NCBI GenBank assembly: GCA_023253615.1
Contig: JALRFZ010000668.1
Coordinates: forward strand, 1-5,491
DNA: 5,491 nt
Source of the DNA: Verrucomicrobiales bacterium
Lineage (GTDB): Bacteria; Verrucomicrobiota; Verrucomicrobiia; Verrucomicrobiales; DEV007
Direction of reading: 5' to 3'
The position numbers were made by a program, and so were the translations under genes. Below the pieces are notes generated by a model. That model was not told where the DNA came from. It made no database searches and saw only the letters and a list, made by a program, of their open reading frames with translations. This document shows positions 1 to 5,491 of this stretch, one piece after another; within the stretch, counting starts at the first letter, position 1, and the number at the start of each line of letters is the position of its first letter.

Positions 1-633
1 TCCCTGCTCTATTCGGTGGGTGAGGCCTTCGGTTTCGAGATCAAGACCCCCTGGAACGAGCTCACAGCGGAGCAGCACGAGGTGTTGCTGCATGGCTCCA
101 AGGAGCCGATTCCGATCCAGGCCGACAGCCGCTACCGCAAATCGCAGACCTACGTGCGGCCCTTCGAGGGCATCCTGCCGATCCTGGAGCGTCAGCTGCG
201 CGATGCCAGCGGCGAATCGGTGCGCCAGAAGCTGGAGAAGTACCTGGAGCTGGTGCCCTGCCAAAGCTGCCACGGCCTGCGGCTGCGGCCGGAAGCCCTG
301 GCGGTGCGGGTGGGCCCCTACGCCATCCACGAGCTCACCTCCGTGAGCGTGGCCGACAGCCTGGCGCGGATCGAGGCCCTGATGGGGGTGGGGGCCCATG
401 AGGGGGCCCAGCCCCTGCTCAGCAGCCGCCAGATCCAGATCGGCGACCTGGTGCTGCGGGAGATCCGCATGCGGCTGAAGTTCCTGCTCGATGTGGGCCT
501 CGATTACCTCAGCCTCGACCGGCCCGCCATGACCCTCTCGGGCGGCGAGGCCCAGCGGATCCGCCTGGCCACCCAGATCGGCGCCGGCCTCACTGGCGTG
601 CTCTACGTGCTCGACGAGCCCAGCATCGGCCTG
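1..633 (+). CDS. uvrA: Excinuclease ABC subunit A, internal fragment (both ends missing)
   Basis: UvrA is the DNA damage-recognition ATPase of nucleotide excision repair and works with UvrB and UvrC in the cytoplasm. The frame is open from the first base (SLLYSVGEAFGFEI), so the gene starts before the window; the first GTG at 16 is just an internal valine. Counting that valine as residue 1, visible landmarks are CQSC at 82-85, the ABC signature LSGGEAQRIRLA at 174-185, and Walker B LYVLDEPSIGL at 196-206. The piece corresponds roughly to residues 310-530 of a protein of about 940-970 residues. The expected continuation (HQRDN..., D-loop, switch histidine, whole second ATPase) is absent, because the frame runs into a membrane protein after CTG at 631. 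FLLDVGLDYLSLDRPAMTLSGG is typical of picocyanobacterial UvrA, and all 14 valines are GTG. Identity is very sure; as it stands the fragment cannot be functional. Confidence 0.93.
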
Positions 634-645
634 CTCATCGGTCTC
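622..645 (+). other. Chimeric junction between uvrA and the DUF4010 membrane-protein gene
   Basis: Up to about CTG at 631-633 the frame encodes UvrA (LDEPSIGL, normally followed by HQRD). From GGC at 628 onward it encodes LLIGLQRER, the N-terminal signature of MgtC/SapB-type proteins. The bases ATCGGCCTG suit both genes, giving a short shared stretch at the join. Valine codon use changes here: 14 of 14 GTG before, and a GTC/GTG mix after (the first two after the join are both GTC). No inverted repeat, insertion sequence or target duplication is visible. An assembly or cloning chimera is the simplest reading; illegitimate recombination at microhomology cannot be excluded from sequence alone. 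Confidence 0.8.
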
Positions 646-1830
646 CAGCGCGAACGCGTCAAGGAAGGTCCGGCGGGCATCCGCACCTTCGCGCTGATCG
701 CCCTGGGCGGCTACCTGACCGGATGGCTCGGCCTCTCTTTCGGGGGCAGCGCCGTCTTCGGCGGGATCCTGTTCCTCGCGGCGATTCTCGTGACCGGCAA
801 CTTCCTCGACGCGCGCAAGAACTCGGACCACGGCGGCGGCGCCACCACCGAGATCGCCGCCCTCATCGTCTTCTCCATCGGGATTTATCTGGCCGACACG
901 GACAACGAGCGGGCTCCCGCCGTGCTTTTCGCGGGGGTCACGGCCCTGCTGCTCTATTACAAAACGCCGCTGCACCAGTTCGTGCGGGGGCTGGGTCCGG
1001 AGGATGTGCGGGCGATCATGCAGTTCGTCCTCATCACGCTCGTGGTGCTGCCCGTCCTGCCGAACCGTGTCTTCGGCCCCTTCGACGTCTTCAATCCCTT
1101 CAAGGCCTGGCTGATGGTGGTCCTCATCGTCGGGATCGGCCTGGGCGGCTACCTCGCCTACCGCATCGCGGGAGCAAGGGTCGGCACGCTCCTCAGCGGG
1201 GTGCTCGGCGGGCTGGTCTCGAGTACCGCGACGACGGTGTCGGCCTCGCGTTTCGCGCGGTCGGACGAGCGCCGCCTCACCGCGGCCGCCCTCATCATCC
1301 TGCTCGCTTCGGCGATCTCGGTGGTGCGCATCCTCGTCGAAGTGGCGGTGGTGAATCCCCGGAATGTTTTCGAGACGGGCCTCCCCCTCGCTGTTTTCCT
1401 CGTGATCTTCCTCCTCCTCACCCTCCTTCTCTATCGCCGCAGGTCCGCGGAGGTGCTGCATCTCGATCCGCCCGCGAACCCGGCCGGATTGAGGTCGGCG
1501 GTGCTCTTCGGGTTGCTCTACGTCATCGTGCTGTTCGCGGTGGCGGCGGCACGCGAGTATCTGGGCAGCGCCGGACTTTTCGCCATCGCGGTAATCTCGG
1601 GTCTGACGGATGTCGATGCCATCACCCTCTCGACGGCGGGACTGGTGAATTCCGGCAGTCTCGATCCCTCGACCGGATGGCGGGTCATCCTCGTCGCCGC
1701 CCTCTCGAATCTGGTTTTCAAAGGCGGCATCGTCGCGGCGACCGGGGGGAGCACCCTCCTGCGGCGCATCCTGCCGGTCTATGTGGCCGCCTTCCTCTCC
1801 GGGATCGGGATTCTCCTCCTGTGGCCGTGA
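628..1830 (+). CDS. MgtC/SapB-type DUF4010 integral membrane protein, 5'-truncated
   Basis: This is a polytopic inner-membrane protein; its biochemical role is unknown. MgtC relatives are linked to magnesium homeostasis, but that should not be transferred to DUF4010 proteins. Numbering residues from the GTG at 16, the gene begins at about 206 with LLIGLQRERVKEGPAGIRTFALIAL. About a dozen hydrophobic spans follow, roughly at 222-240, 245-262, 279-293, 299-315, 334-350, 362-384, 392-410, 421-442, 455-473, 494-513, 556-574 and 586-603. Family landmarks are LGPEDVRAIMQFVLITLVVLPVLPNR (326-351), GLVSSTATTVSASR (399-412) and GLTDVDAITLS (529-539). About 399 residues remain; family members are usually about 410-430, so only some 15-25 N-terminal residues (the start codon and part of the first helix) are missing. 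The 3' end is intact, with TGA at 1828-1830. Family assignment is sure; function is not. Confidence 0.88.
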   Translation, partial: GLLIGLQRERVKEGPAGIRTFALIALGGYLTGWLGLSFGGSAVFGGILFLAAILVTGNFLDARKNSDHGGGATTEIAALIVFSIGIYLADTDNERAPAVLFAGVTALLLYYKTPLHQFVRGLGPEDVRAIMQFVLITLVVLPVLPNRVFGPFDVFNPFKAWLMVVLIVGIGLGGYLAYRIAGARVGTLLSGVLGGLVSSTATTVSASRFARSDERRLTAAALIILLASAISVVRILVEVAVVNPRNVFETGLPLAVFLVIFLLLTLLLYRRRSAEVLHLDPPANPAGLRSAVLFGLLYVIVLFAVAAAREYLGSAGLFAIAVISGLTDVDAITLSTAGLVNSGSLDPSTGWRVILVAALSNLVFKGGIVAATGGSTLLRRILPVYVAAFLSGIGILLLWP

Positions 1831-1934
1831 GGGCCTCGCCAGGTGGGACGAAGCTCAGGTCAAAAAAGGCCGTCCCATTCGCAATTATTGCGGAGCGGGG
1901 TGGCGCGATCCTGCTATCCTGAGACGTTAGAGTC
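1831..1934 (+). promoter_or_regulatory. Intergenic region with two inverted repeats upstream of the kinase-like gene
   Basis: This 104-base gap holds an inverted repeat of perfect 7-base arms, TGGGACG (1844-1850) and CGTCCCA (1871-1877), around a 20-base loop that contains an A6 run. It is followed by a 13-base palindrome CGCAATTATTGCG (1880-1892). Neither is followed by a T-run, so a classical terminator for the membrane-protein gene is not clear; the second looks more like a DNA operator. A possible extended -10 (TGCTATCCT, 1912-1920) lies just before the next gene, but no -35 at good spacing was found. The promoter reading is weak. Confidence 0.3.
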
Positions 1935-2768
1935 TTGAGCACGCCGAAGTCTGATCGTGATTTTTTGCTTGAGCGGATGGAACGCTACCTGAGGAAGCGC
2001 GCCACCGCCGATGCGGCCGTGGGTGGTAATGGCGACCTCGACGATGCCCCCCCGCCTCCCTCGCTGACGATCTCGCGCCAATGCGGCGTGGGCCTCTCGA
2101 GGATCGAACGACCTCTCCTCGAATATCTCGACAGTCTCGAGAGCGGCCCGTCGCCGAGCTGGGCGCTCTTCGATCAATCCATCCTCGGCCGGGTCGTGGA
2201 CGACGGCCGTCTGCCGAAGTCAGCCCCTCCCTTCCTGTCGGAAAGGACGAAGTTCCCCGTCACCTCCGCCCTCCGCGACCGGCTCGCGCTGCCCCAGAAG
2301 GATTGGACGCTCTTCAACCACTCGGCCAACGCGATCCGCCAGATCTGTCGCGCGGGCCAGGCTCTCGTCGTCGGACGCGCCGGGAATTTCGTGACGTCCG
2401 ACTTCGGGAACACCTTCCACGTCCGCCTCATCGCCGACAAGAGCAACCGCATCGCCTTTGTCTCGAAGCGTTACCGCATCGATGCCAGGGACGCCTCCGA
2501 GCTGGTGGAGGAGACCGACAAGGCGCGCGCGCGATTCGTGAAACGCCACGCCGGGGCCGAGATCGACGACGCGGTCGCCTACCATCTCGTCGTGAACATG
2601 GATCACTTCGACGACGACGTCACCGTCCGTGTCATCGCCGACTCGATGCACGAGTGGGCGGAGGCGAGAGTGCGGTCGAGCGGTCCGGAGGGTGTCTCCT
2701 GGCAGGCGCCTTCCCGCCGGCCCGGAAATGTGATCGAAGGGGATTTCCCCGCCTCTCCTCCCCAGTGA
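1935..2768 (+). CDS. Cytidylate kinase-like family protein (Cytidylate_kin2 type)
   Basis: The protein has 277 residues and no signal peptide or membrane span, so it is probably cytoplasmic. The N-terminus (1-42) is charged and variable, ending in a short proline run (DDAPPPPS). The P-loop-kinase-like core follows: strand and glycine loop LTISRQCGVGLSRI (44-57), WALFDQSILGRVV (76-88), then GQALVVGRAGNFV (141-153), VRLIADKSNRIAFV (163-176), DKARARFVKRHAG (195-207) and YHLVVNMDHF (216-225). This order matches the cytidylate kinase-like family, whose members are mostly uncharacterised and are distinct from the housekeeping cmk. The loop lacks the usual GxGG and GK[ST] pattern, so NMP kinase activity is doubtful. 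The TTG at 1935 is the first start possible after the in-frame TGA at 1920. It has only a weak purine stretch upstream; ATG at 1977 (residue 15) is an alternative, also without a clear Shine-Dalgarno. Family fairly sure, substrate unknown. Confidence 0.8.
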   Translation: MSTPKSDRDFLLERMERYLRKRATADAAVGGNGDLDDAPPPPSLTISRQCGVGLSRIERPLLEYLDSLESGPSPSWALFDQSILGRVVDDGRLPKSAPPFLSERTKFPVTSALRDRLALPQKDWTLFNHSANAIRQICRAGQALVVGRAGNFVTSDFGNTFHVRLIADKSNRIAFVSKRYRIDARDASELVEETDKARARFVKRHAGAEIDDAVAYHLVVNMDHFDDDVTVRVIADSMHEWAEARVRSSGPEGVSWQAPSRRPGNVIEGDFPASPPQ

Positions 2769-2784
2769 GGGGAAAGGCGGGGAG
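2745..2784. terminator. Hairpin between convergent genes, probable bidirectional terminator
   Basis: CCCCGCC at 2747-2753 pairs with GGCGGGG at 2776-2782 and can be extended by one T-A pair. Inside it a second stem, TCCCC (2759-2763) with GGGGA (2769-2773), closes a five-base loop that contains the TGA stop of the kinase-like gene. The element sits between the + gene ending at 2768 and the - gene ending at 2796. It has no T-run on either strand, so intrinsic termination would be of the hairpin-only kind; the stem is very strong by base composition. Confidence 0.5.
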
Positions 2785-2795
2785 GAGGAGGTGAA

Positions 2796-3734
2796 TCACG
2801 CCGCCTCGGCTTCCTCGAGATGCCCGCCCGATTCGCCACCCGTGCCGCGGAAGCGGGTCGGGGAAACACCGACGTATTTCAGGAAGCTGCGGTTGAACTG
2901 CGAGACCGACTGGAAGCCCACGTCGAAGGCGACCTCGGTGACGCGCGAGTTTGGATTGATCAGCTTGCGCTTGGCCCACTCGACGCGGCGCCGGTTGACA
3001 TATTCGGTCAGGGTCATGTCGGTGGCCTGCTTGAAGAGCTTGCAGAAATAGAAGGGGCTGACACCCACGTGGCCCGCGACGGCGTCGAGCGAGAGCTTCT
3101 CCTCGAGGTGCGCGTTCACGAAACGCTTCGCCTTCACCACGATCTGCGGCTCGGAGTTGTTCTCCTCGGTGAGGAGCCGGTTGAGCAACTCCGAGAGCTG
3201 CAGGGCGAAAGCGGCGAGCAGGGTGATGGTGCCCTCGTATTTCTCGAGCCCGAACTCGGGGGTCTCCCGCCAGATCCGCTCGAGCCCTTCCAGGCGCGAC
3301 TCGTCGAGCCCCGCCCGGCGGAGCTGCTCGGCGACCCGGGCGAAATCGCGCCCGTGGCCGTTGGAAGCGAAGACCTGGCCGGTCGAGAGGTAGGCCACCG
3401 TCTTGTTGCCGGCACGCACGGGAATGAGCGTCTCGCGCATCCCCGCGTAGCAGGTGCGGGTCTCGGCTTTGTCGCCGACCTCGCGGGCGAGGCAGCGGTG
3501 TTCGAGCTGGCAGCGGCGGCAGCCGGCCTCGTTTTCATTCAGGGCCTTGCAGAAGGGGGCGATGAAACGCCCGCCCTGGTCCGCGACCTCCACTTCCTCA
3601 TCCGCCGAGACGAGGACGAGGCCGAGTCCGGTCGCATTCATGAAGGCACGTCGGTAGGTCTGGAAGAAGGGCGAATCAACGAGCTTGCGGTAGATGCGTT
3701 CGTCGGGATCGAGGGCGTGGTGCTTGGCTTCCAT
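2796..3734 (-). CDS. AraC-family transcriptional regulator with N-terminal PocR sensory domain
   Basis: The 312-residue protein is predicted to be a cytoplasmic one-component DNA-binding regulator. Residues about 16-185 form a PocR-type ligand-binding domain: FIAPFCKALNENEAGCRRC (57-75), TCYAGMRETLIPV (94-106) and the hallmark AYLSTGQVF (114-122). Residues about 198-297 are the AraC/XylS double helix-turn-helix: LSLDAVAGHVGVSPFYFCKLFK (215-236) and VTEVAFDVGFQSVSQFNRSFLKYVGVSPTRFR (265-296), with the classic second-helix signature. A short acidic tail follows. The ATG at 3734-3732 lacks a visible Shine-Dalgarno, but no better start exists because the PocR domain begins soon after. It is convergent with the kinase-like gene (27-base gap). 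Upstream lie the GCGTACGA repeats, which may serve its own promoter. PocR itself responds to propanediol in its original system; the ligand here is unknown. Domain calls are sure. Confidence 0.93.
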   Translation of the reverse strand: MEAKHHALDPDERIYRKLVDSPFFQTYRRAFMNATGLGLVLVSADEEVEVADQGGRFIAPFCKALNENEAGCRRCQLEHRCLAREVGDKAETRTCYAGMRETLIPVRAGNKTVAYLSTGQVFASNGHGRDFARVAEQLRRAGLDESRLEGLERIWRETPEFGLEKYEGTITLLAAFALQLSELLNRLLTEENNSEPQIVVKAKRFVNAHLEEKLSLDAVAGHVGVSPFYFCKLFKQATDMTLTEYVNRRRVEWAKRKLINPNSRVTEVAFDVGFQSVSQFNRSFLKYVGVSPTRFRGTGGESGGHLEEAEAA

Positions 3735-3903
3735 GGGTGTTTGCGTGGGGTTGGGTGGTTGGTGGAACGTGGCTCACCCTATCCCCCGGACCACTTCCGC
3801 GATATTGGCAACGTTCGCTAAATTTGCGTACGAAATGACAGAATCCGCGCGTACGAGATTCTCGTACGCCGGTCCGCCCGCCTTTTTCCCCGACGGCTCC
3901 GGC
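3735..3903 (-). promoter_or_regulatory. Non-coding region upstream of the AraC/PocR gene, probable promoter region
   Basis: This is the longest gene-free gap (169 bases), between the response-regulator stop and the AraC/PocR start. It is locally richer in A and T around 3800-3860 than the genes beside it, as expected of a promoter. On the minus strand a tentative -10 (CAATAT, about 3807-3802) lies some 70 bases before the ATG, but no convincing -35 pairs with it. The CGC-TAAATTT-GCG stretch at 3816-3828 is a partial palindrome next to the first GCGTACGA copy. The exact promoter cannot be fixed by eye. Confidence 0.4.
3826..3869. repeat. Three copies of GCGTACGA, two direct and one inverted: candidate operator
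   Basis: GCGTACGA occurs at 3826-3833 and 3849-3856, 23 bases apart start to start (about two helical turns), and inverted as TCGTACGC at 3862-3869. The second and third copies form a perfect inverted repeat with 9-base arms (3849-3857 and 3861-3869) around a 3-base centre. The cluster lies 92-135 bases before the AraC/PocR start. This pattern suits a dimeric or AraC-type regulator binding cooperatively. As RNA the inverted repeat could also form a tight hairpin behind the response-regulator stop (35-55 bases away), but no T-run follows directly. Confidence 0.6.
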
Positions 3904-4557
3904 TCAGGCCTGGGATTCCATCCAGCGGATCGCCTCGTAGGACAATTCCGCGGCGTCGCGAAGGCCGAGCTTGTCCTTGATGTGGGTGCGGTGGGCGTCG
4001 ATCGTACGGATGCTGACGCCGAGCATGCCGGAGATCTCGCGCGAGCTTTTTCCCTCGCCGATGGCGCGGAAGACCTCGAGCTCCCGATCGGTCAGACCGG
4101 AAATGGGCGAAGCCGATTTCGAGCCCGAGAGCACCTCCATCATGCGGGAGGTCATCGAGGGGCTCAGGAAAATCCCGCCATCGAGCACCTGGCCCACCGC
4201 GGCGATGATTTGCTCGGGCGCGCGATCCTTCATCAGGTAGCCGCGGCCGCCGGCGCGCAGGACGCGCTCCGCGTAGACCTTTTCATCATGCGAGGAGACG
4301 ACGAGGGCGCGTGCGCCGGGATCGAGCGAACGCAGGTCGCGGATCAGCTCCAGCCCGCTGCGGTCCGGCAGCGAAATATCGACGACGACGAGATCAACCG
4401 GACGCACCGCCGTGATCACCGTGGCCGCCTCGTCCACCGATCCCGCTTCGCCGCAGACTTCGAAGCGCGGGGAGGACTCCAGCAATTGCCGCAGCCCCAT
4501 CCTCATGATCGGATGGTCGTCGACGATCACGATTCTCGATTTGGATTCCATGTTCAT
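3904..4557 (-). CDS. NarL/FixJ-type response regulator (receiver + LuxR helix-turn-helix)
   Basis: The 217-residue regulator is the presumed phosphorylation target of the kinase encoded just upstream. The receiver domain spans about 8-125: acidic pair D13-D14 (IVDDHP), phospho-acceptor D60 (VVVDISLPDRSG), switch serine S88 and conserved K110 (GYLMKD). After a short linker the LuxR-type helix-turn-helix covers about 153-214: LTDRELEVFRAIGEGKSSREI, then the recognition part VSIRTIDAHRTHIKDKLGL. All residues needed for phosphotransfer are present and the length is normal for the family. The ATG at 4557-4555 overlaps the kinase stop by four bases (ATGA), which suggests translational coupling; a second ATG two codons later would give nearly the same protein. 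Target genes are unknown. Confidence 0.96.
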   Translation of the reverse strand: MNMESKSRIVIVDDHPIMRMGLRQLLESSPRFEVCGEAGSVDEAATVITAVRPVDLVVVDISLPDRSGLELIRDLRSLDPGARALVVSSHDEKVYAERVLRAGGRGYLMKDRAPEQIIAAVGQVLDGGIFLSPSMTSRMMEVLSGSKSASPISGLTDRELEVFRAIGEGKSSREISGMLGVSIRTIDAHRTHIKDKLGLRDAAELSYEAIRWMESQA

Positions 4558-5491
4558 GACTCGAGAGGCACCCGGCAGCGGATCAAGGTCCCGCCTCCGG
4601 GCGAGGCCTGGATGGAAAATTCGGCGTCGATCATTTCCGCGCGGCGGCGCATCGTCATCAGCCCCATGCCCGAATCGCCGGGATCCCGCGACATCCCCCG
4701 GCCATCGTCGCGGACACAGAGATCAAGAAACCCCTCCTCGACCCGCAGGGACAGCTCAATGAGTTCGGCATCGCTGTGGCGGATCGCGTTGGTCATGGCC
4801 TCCTGGGCGATGCGGTAGATCTGGATGGAAATCGAGTCGGGGATCTCCTCGATCCGGACGTCTTCCGTCACCGACGCGATGCAGTTCGCCCCGAACAATT
4901 CACGCCTCCGTGACGCGAGCTCGCGCAGGGCGGAGGCGAGGCCCTGGGTCTCGAGCACCGCCGGCACGAGCCCCTTGGCGATCTCGCGCGCCTTGGTCCC
5001 CGCCTGGGAAACCATCTCGGTGATCCCCGACATCATCTCCGCCTCCTCGGCGTGGCCGTCACGGAGCCGGTTTTCCAACACTTTCGTGAGACAGCCGATG
5101 CCGGAAAGCTGGGAACAGAGATCGTCGTGGATGTCCTGCCCGATGCGTCGCTGCTCGTTTTCACTGATGCGGACGAGCTCCGCCTCGAGGCGCTTTTCCT
5201 TCGTCACATCGCTGGCGCAAAAGACATAGCCTTCCTCGCCCTGTCGGTTCATCGGCGTCACTTTGGCACGCACGTAAACGTCCCGCCCGTCGCCGGGGTG
5301 GCAATGGATCACCTCCTCCGCGACCCCGTGTTTCCGGATCGCGGGGATGATGCTGCGGAAAAACGGATGGCCGCCCGGGTGCGGACAGATCTCGGTGAGG
5401 AGCCTGCCCATCGCCACCTCGCGGGGCACGCCGAAGATGCGCACGGCCCCCTCGTTCCAATCGCGGATGAGGCCCTGGGCGGTCACGTAAA
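4554..5491 (-). CDS. PAS-domain sensor histidine kinase, HisKA_3 type, N-terminus beyond the window
   Basis: This is a NarX/DegS-class histidine kinase that would phosphorylate the response regulator next to it. The frame stays open to the window edge (YVTAQGLIRDWNEGA), so the GTG at 5486 is internal and the true start lies outside. Counting that valine as 1, a PAS domain covers about 1-95, with WNEGAVRIFG at 10-19 and the PAC-like end YVRAKVTPMNRQGEEGYVFCASDVT at 71-95. A short helix leads to the HisKA_3 dimerisation helix RRIGQDIHDDLCSQLSGI, with H120 the phospho-acceptor. The HATPase_c domain has N box EAMTNAIRHS (N233), G1 DDGRGM (260-265) and G2 GMGLMTMRRRAEM (273-285). No membrane span is visible in this part, so a cytoplasmic or membrane-tethered sensor are both possible. 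The catalytic motifs look intact. Confidence 0.95.
   Translation of the reverse strand, partial: YVTAQGLIRDWNEGAVRIFGVPREVAMGRLLTEICPHPGGHPFFRSIIPAIRKHGVAEEVIHCHPGDGRDVYVRAKVTPMNRQGEEGYVFCASDVTKEKRLEAELVRISENEQRRIGQDIHDDLCSQLSGIGCLTKVLENRLRDGHAEEAEMMSGITEMVSQAGTKAREIAKGLVPAVLETQGLASALRELASRRRELFGANCIASVTEDVRIEEIPDSISIQIYRIAQEAMTNAIRHSDAELIELSLRVEEGFLDLCVRDDGRGMSRDPGDSGMGLMTMRRRAEMIDAEFSIQASPGGGTLIRCRVPLES

Noticed and set aside
1..1830. A genuine new fusion protein joining a UvrA ATPase domain to a membrane transporter-like domain
   Set aside because: Both partners are cut inside conserved parts (UvrA directly after Walker B, the membrane protein inside its first helix region), codon use changes at the join, and there is no linker. 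A broken chimera explains this better than a functional fusion.
723..1922. Long open frame of 399 codons overlapping the DUF4010 gene in another frame
   Set aside because: Its translation is rich in Arg, Gly and Pro with no recognisable domain, as expected for an off-frame reading of GC-rich DNA; the overlapping frame has a clear family match.
2783..3051. Strong purine-rich Shine-Dalgarno-like stretch (AGGAGGAGG) before a GTG at 2791
   Set aside because: The spacing to the GTG is almost nil, the frame is antisense to the AraC C-terminus, and the purine run is mainly the 3' side of the terminator hairpin and its flank.
2820..3821. 333-codon open frame antisense to the AraC/PocR gene
   Set aside because: The minus-strand protein has complete PocR and AraC domains; the antisense translation has no motif and is a composition effect.
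3694..4818. 374-codon open frame antisense to the response regulator and the kinase
   Set aside because: It runs across two well-supported genes on the other strand and shows no domain of its own.
1..5491. CRISPR array, tRNA/rRNA, insertion sequence, toxin-antitoxin or phage-defence genes
   Set aside because: Searched for by eye on both strands; no repeat-spacer pattern, transposase motif, RNA gene signature or defence domain was found.

Overview
The window is GC-rich, almost fully coding DNA. It holds two kinds of material that meet at about position 630. Positions 1 to about 633 are an internal piece of uvrA (nucleotide excision repair). Its protein looks like that of picocyanobacteria (Synechococcus/Cyanobium), and all 14 of its valine codons are GTG. 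From about 628 onward the same reading frame continues, without a stop, into a multi-spanning MgtC/SapB-type membrane protein with a DUF4010 domain. That part uses GTC and GTG for valine together. The join cuts UvrA right after its Walker B motif and removes the first residues of the membrane protein. I read it as a chimera, most likely an assembly or library artefact in a metagenome and less likely a real rearrangement. Everything to the right looks like one genome. By the style of its proteins I would place that genome in Verrucomicrobiota, Opitutales-like; this is inference from memory of the families, not a search.

Layout left to right: uvrA fragment (+, 1-633) fused to a 5'-truncated DUF4010 gene (+, to 1830). 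Next is a 104-base gap with two small inverted repeats, then a cytidylate kinase-like protein (+, 1935-2768, TTG start). A strong hairpin at 2747-2782 separates it from a convergent AraC-family regulator with a PocR sensory domain (-, 2796-3734). A 169-base non-coding stretch (3735-3903) carries three copies of GCGTACGA, two direct and one inverted. Last come a NarL/LuxR-type response regulator (-, 3904-4557) and a PAS-HisKA_3 histidine kinase (-, 4554 to beyond the window end), which overlap by four bases (ATGA).

Functional reading: the kinase and response regulator form a translationally coupled two-component pair, transcribed kinase first. The AraC/PocR gene lies downstream on the same strand but behind a gap that holds a likely operator, so it probably has its own promoter. 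The signal and the target genes cannot be read from this window. No RNA gene, mobile element, CRISPR array or defence system was seen. The points most worth a second look are the chimeric junction, the GCGTACGA repeat cluster, the cysteine cluster in the PocR domain and the non-canonical glycine loop of the kinase-like protein.
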